Source: Terrilactibacillus laevilacticus
GTDB taxonomy: Bacteria > Bacillota > Bacilli > Bacillales > Sporolactobacillaceae
NCBI RefSeq assembly: GCF_006517395.1
Contig: NZ_VDCY01000007.1
Location: forward strand, 62,001 to 126,000
Length of the DNA stretch: 64,000 nucleotides
Direction of reading: 5' to 3'
Shown here: positions 60,932-64,000 of the stretch, piece by piece
Layout of the letters: every line of letters starts with the position of its first letter
Numbering within the stretch: position 1 is the first letter of the stretch
Program-made: the position numbers and the translations under genes
Notes under the pieces: generated by a model
What the model was told of the DNA's origin: nothing
The model's input: only the letters and a program-made list of their open reading frames with translations
The model's database searches: none

Positions 60932-61831
60932 GTGTATCCAGAGTACCCCTATTACTCATCCACTGAAAAATGTGAAGAAGTTCCTTTAGCTTTTCCACCT
61001 CAACATCAGAATTACCAACCAGGCATGGAATATTCAATGAATCCTAAACCAGTTTTTGAAAACCCACATGTAAAAGGTTCCCAAAAGCTGTTAAATAAAG
61101 TTGCGGTCATTTCTGGTGGAGACAGCGGCATTGGACGCGCAGCTGCTATAGCCTTTGCAAAAGAAGGCGCAGATGTCGCTATTATTTACTTAAATGAGCA
61201 CAAAGATGCTGCCTTTACAAAACAACGCATAGAGCAACTAGGAAGAAGATGTTTGGCAATACCTTCTGATCTTCAATACGAAGCTAACTCCGTTCAATCC
61301 ATTCAGCATGTTATATCCTATTTCGGGCGGATTGATATATTAGTCAATAACTGCGCTGTACAATATATACAAAACAGTATTTTAAACATCTCTGAAGCTC
61401 AATTAGACCATACATTTAGAACGAATATCTATTCATATTTCTTTTTAACAAAAGCAGCCCTCCCTTACATGGGGCCAGGAAGTTCCATTATTAACACAAC
61501 TTCAGTTAATGCCTATAGAGGACATAAAACGCTCATCGACTATACATCAACCAAAGGCGCCATCGTTGGCTTTACGCGCGCTCTTGCTTTGAACCTTGTT
61601 GAAAAAGATATTCGAGTCAATCAAATTGCACCAGGTCCGATATGGACGCCTTTAATTGTTTCTTCTTTCTCAGCTGAAGAAGTATCAAGATTTGGAACTG
61701 ATGCTCCTATGAGACGAGCAGGTCAGCCATTCGAACTTGCCGATGCTTATGTCTATTTAGCCTCAGATTCATCGAGATATGTCACGGGTGAAAGCATTCA
61801 TATCAATGGCGGTGGATTTGTTGGAGGATAA
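60932..61831 (+). CDS. General-stress short-chain dehydrogenase, second copy
   Basis: 299 residues, paralogue of the gene at 27770. The leader (YPEYPYYSSTEKC then KPVFENPHVKGSQKL) precedes the SDR core: SGGDSGIGRAA, NNCAVQY, NTTSVNAY, active-site YTSTKGA and HINGGGFVGG at the end. GTG at 60932 with GGGAGG seven bases upstream; the ATG at 60917 is the site itself. Placed directly after the DnaA-box cluster, so DnaA might affect its transcription. A terminator with GGGGAGATTT/AAATTTCCCC arms (61851-61893) follows. Confidence 0.88.
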   Translation: MYPEYPYYSSTEKCEEVPLAFPPQHQNYQPGMEYSMNPKPVFENPHVKGSQKLLNKVAVISGGDSGIGRAAAIAFAKEGADVAIIYLNEHKDAAFTKQRIEQLGRRCLAIPSDLQYEANSVQSIQHVISYFGRIDILVNNCAVQYIQNSILNISEAQLDHTFRTNIYSYFFLTKAALPYMGPGSSIINTTSVNAYRGHKTLIDYTSTKGAIVGFTRALALNLVEKDIRVNQIAPGPIWTPLIVSSFSAEEVSRFGTDAPMRRAGQPFELADAYVYLASDSSRYVTGESIHINGGGFVGG

Positions 61832-61848
61832 TAAAGGAAGTTTTTTGG

Positions 61849-61893
61849 ATAGGGGGGAGATTTGAAAAATTTCCCCTTATTTATTTTTTTGAA
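61849..61893 (+). terminator. Terminator of the second stress SDR gene
   Basis: GGGGAGATTT and AAATTTCCCC arms followed by TTATTTATTTTTTT. Confidence 0.75.
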
Positions 61894-62053
61894 CGGCACA
61901 TAATCTAATGATACACAAATTCAGTGAATTAAAGCGGTTTGTATTTTCATAAAAAGAGGAGTGACTAACCATAGGAAAGATTGACAGACGAACATGAGAG
62001 ATAAATTTAGCATCGTTATGATAAGTCACTCTTGTTAAAGTTACCTGGTTAAT

Positions 62054-62256
62054 TTAAAGAAAATATAGTATCCCAGCTATGAGAAATGAAACGACCCCTA
62101 TGCCTCCTGTCCAAAAAGCCATTTTTGTACGAAAATTCCGGTGCTCTTTTGTTTCAGAAAAAAATTAGCCCGAAACGCATCACCGTCTAGCCCAGAACCT
62201 AAAAAAGCGCCCGATAATAAAATGGCCACGCCTCCGAGTATGATGAAAAAAAACAT
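62054..62256 (-). pseudogene. DUF5316-like small membrane protein gene with a frameshift in a poly-T tract
   Basis: A strong site (AAGGAGGGG) precedes the ATG at 62256. The first frame gives FFFIILGGVAILLSGAFLGS and GDAFRANFF, then fails at a run of seven T (62158-62164 as A on the plus strand) and stops after 61 codons. With one added T the frame continues SETKEHRNFRTKMAFW and ends GVVSFLIAGILYFL at 62054, a natural 67-residue two-helix membrane protein of the DUF5316 type. The lost base could be a real mutation, phase variation by slippage, or a sequencing error. Confidence 0.65.
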
Positions 62257-62342
62257 CGATCTTCCCCTCCTTGATTTAATATACTTATATACAGGGCAAA
62301 AAGTTTACAAATTATATATGAATTGGGTTGAGTAGTAGTTCT

Positions 62343-62378
62343 AAAAAAACGCCCTGATTCAATATAAATGTCAGGCAT
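62343..62378 (-). terminator. Terminator of the aminotransferase gene
   Basis: GCCTGACA and the complementary TCAGGGC arms followed by seven T on the minus strand. Confidence 0.75.
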
Positions 62379-62391
62379 TACATGTTTTCGA

Positions 62392-63585
62392 TTATTTTTG
62401 AGTAAGTGATGTTGTGAAAATTCCCGTTTTCTTTATTCGATTGGCTGCCTCTCTTAAACGATCATCGTCATTTAATAGGCTAAGACGTACATATTGACTG
62501 CCATTTTTTCCAAATCCTTCACCTGGAGCAACAACGACTTGGACTTCATCTAATAAAAATTCAGTGAAGGTTCTAGATGTAAAACCTTCGGGAACTTTAA
62601 ACCAGGCAAAGAAAGACCCTTTCGGTGCAGAAACATCCCAACCAATCTCTCTCATACTCTGAACTAATACATTCCGCCTGTGTTCATATAACTTAGCCAA
62701 TTCGTTCACTGAATCTTGATTCGATAACAAAGCAACAGCTGCTGCATCTTGAACAGCACCAAACACGTTGCTAAATGCATGGTCATGAAAACGATCCAAT
62801 GCATCAATAATAGAGGCATTACCTACGGCAAAACCTAAGCGCCAGCCAGCCATGTTATATGTTTTCGAAGCTGTATATGTTTCAACACCATACTCTTTAC
62901 CACCTGGCATTTGTAGTAAGCTTAGGGGCTTATGACCATCAAATCCAAAAGCCCCATAGGCAAAGTCATGCATAATGGGCAGTTGGTTTTCTTTGGCAAA
63001 GTCGATTGTTTTTTCAAAGAAATCAGGCGTGGCAATGGCTCCTGTCGGGTTATTTGGATAATTAATCATCAAGAGCTTGGCTTTTTCTGCAATGTCTGTT
63101 GGAACCAGATTGTAATCAGGCAAGAAATCATCTTTCTCATATACAGGGATATTAAATATTTCTGCTCTTGCAAGTTTCGCAGCTGAATAATAGATGGGAT
63201 AAGTCGGATCCGTTGTAATCAGATAATCCCCTGGTTCAAGCAAAGCTTGCGGAATTCCTACAATCCCAATGGTCGAACCATTGAAAATCGTCACTTCCGT
63301 TTCCGGATCGATATCAACGTTATATTCCCGTTTGTAAAATGTACTGATCGCCTCACGAATATTTTTCTTTGCACGAAATGGTGGATAACCACGATTATCA
63401 TCACGATCGATCGCATCTTTTAGTGCTTGAACGATATGCGGTGGCGTCGGTTGATCTGGGCTGCCACTGGCGAGATTGATGACATCGATTCCTTTTTCTT
63501 TATAGGCTGTCACTTTATTTTCAATTTTACTAAAATAATTTGGGGGAAGCTGATCAACAATAGAAGACGCTTTAAAGTTCACCAT
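62392..63585 (-). CDS. PLP-dependent aminotransferase (MtnE/YkrV-like)
   Basis: 397 residues, class I/II fold. INLASGSPDQPTP and KKNIREAISTFYKREY at the N-terminus, then MINYPNNPTGAIATP and the PLP lysine in TASKTYNMAGWR (near 237), and the carboxylate Arg in QYVRLSLL. Resembles B. subtilis YkrV/MtnE (methionine regeneration) most, though LL-diaminopimelate and other aminotransferases share the fold. There is no S-box or other mtn gene beside it, so the methionine-salvage role is only probable. Confidence 0.82.
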   Translation of the reverse strand: MVNFKASSIVDQLPPNYFSKIENKVTAYKEKGIDVINLASGSPDQPTPPHIVQALKDAIDRDDNRGYPPFRAKKNIREAISTFYKREYNVDIDPETEVTIFNGSTIGIVGIPQALLEPGDYLITTDPTYPIYYSAAKLARAEIFNIPVYEKDDFLPDYNLVPTDIAEKAKLLMINYPNNPTGAIATPDFFEKTIDFAKENQLPIMHDFAYGAFGFDGHKPLSLLQMPGGKEYGVETYTASKTYNMAGWRLGFAVGNASIIDALDRFHDHAFSNVFGAVQDAAAVALLSNQDSVNELAKLYEHRRNVLVQSMREIGWDVSAPKGSFFAWFKVPEGFTSRTFTEFLLDEVQVVVAPGEGFGKNGSQYVRLSLLNDDDRLREAANRIKKTGIFTTSLTQK

Positions 63586-63886
63586 TTATAAATACTCCTT
63601 TTAATTCCTTTCATCATACATCCATACGAAGGCATTAACTTTCTAATACTTAATTCAACTGGATAACTACGGATGTCAATATACGCCACCATGTTTCAAG
63701 GAAAGTTTTTATTTAAATTCTCATTATTATGCCCTTCATTTTATCATATTTTATTCATTCATACATTTCTGTTTTTAACGAAGAATCTGTTTTATCGTCT
63801 GTGAATAATACCATTTTTACTTTTTTATGGTACAATTTAAAAGCTCTTTTTTATTTGATACGACATAGAAAGAAGGGATTCATCTC

Positions 63887-64000
63887 TTGCGATTCAGAGA
63901 CTTTCATAAAAATATCAAAATAAGAATCATTGAAACTTTTACTAGTCGCTTTGTTGGCGGTATGATTTTCCCTTTTATGACAATTTATTTAGCGCACCAC
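63887..64000 (+). CDS. MFS transporter, N-terminal part (runs off the window)
   Basis: TTG start at 63887 with GAAGGG upstream. The 38 visible residues (RFRDFHKNIKIRIIETFTSR then FVGGMIFPFMTIYLAHH) match the opening of drug/sugar MFS permeases: a charged lead, then helix 1 ending in IYLA. Only the first helix is available. It continues beyond 64000. Confidence 0.7.
   Translation, partial: MRFRDFHKNIKIRIIETFTSRFVGGMIFPFMTIYLAHH

Noticed and set aside
61955-62034. Inverted repeat AGAGGAGTGACT / AGTCACTCTT with a long loop
   Set aside because: Loop of more than 50 bases and no T-run; may assist termination of the frameshifted gene but not supportable as a feature.

Overview
The window is AT-rich DNA from a low-GC Gram-positive bacterium, almost certainly a member of the Bacillales. 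It carries comK, T-box and SAM-I leaders, AGGAGG-type ribosome binding sites with frequent TTG and GTG starts, Bacillus-like clusters (argCJBD-carAB-argF, metNPQ, mhqR-O-D, ywrABCD, divergent hmp/nsrR) and a class III ribonucleotide reductase. Species cannot be fixed from the sequence alone; an acid-tolerant or facultatively anaerobic sporeformer relative would fit. No complete insertion sequence, prophage, CRISPR array, rRNA or tRNA was seen.

Layout. 1-2.9 kb: the end of a fused anthranilate synthase, then a graveyard of accessory DNA (IS200/IS605-like remnant, MerR-like stub, HTH regulator plus broken PIN toxin, hsdS fragment) and an isolated rpsN. 3-16 kb: one minus-strand arginine operon, argC-J-B-D-carA-carB-argF-argG-argH, encoding the route from glutamate to arginine (no argA, as expected when argJ recycles the acetyl group). 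It is preceded by a sigma-A promoter and two tandem T-box riboswitches, both with an apparent Arg (CGC) specifier. 16-26 kb: uppP, an ABC ATPase, a C39-like secreted peptidase, panE, a decapitated cysA, nrdD-nrdG, comK and an HD phosphohydrolase. 26-34 kb: a YitT-like membrane protein divergent from an Lrp regulator, a stress SDR, the mhq quinone-detoxification operon with a 30-bp palindromic operator, and the S-box-controlled methionine transporter metN-I-Q. 34-42 kb: an L-2-hydroxyacid dehydrogenase, an orphan promoter with a hairpin-rich short transcript, a 41-bp tandem repeat, pgl, the ywrD / ywrC-B-A cluster and a P4-type acid phosphatase. 42-64 kb: rnhA, a sugar symporter, a membrane HEXXH protein, folE with an SDR and a SufR-like regulator, a SulP permease, divergent hmp/nsrR with an NsrR operator, hydrolases, a type I signal peptidase, LD-carboxypeptidase, a DnaA-box cluster, another stress SDR, a frameshifted DUF5316-like gene, an MtnE-like aminotransferase and the start of an MFS transporter.

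The most striking non-genic structure is a family of ten non-autonomous miniature elements (134-283 bp) between 16 and 60 kb. They share inverted ends around TGTTCAAAAAG and about 6-bp AT-rich target duplications, always lie between genes and often abut terminators. The other standout is 60547-60707: four perfect TTATNCACA DnaA boxes plus several one-mismatch copies far from any dnaA gene, a candidate DnaA-titration or DnaA-responsive site.
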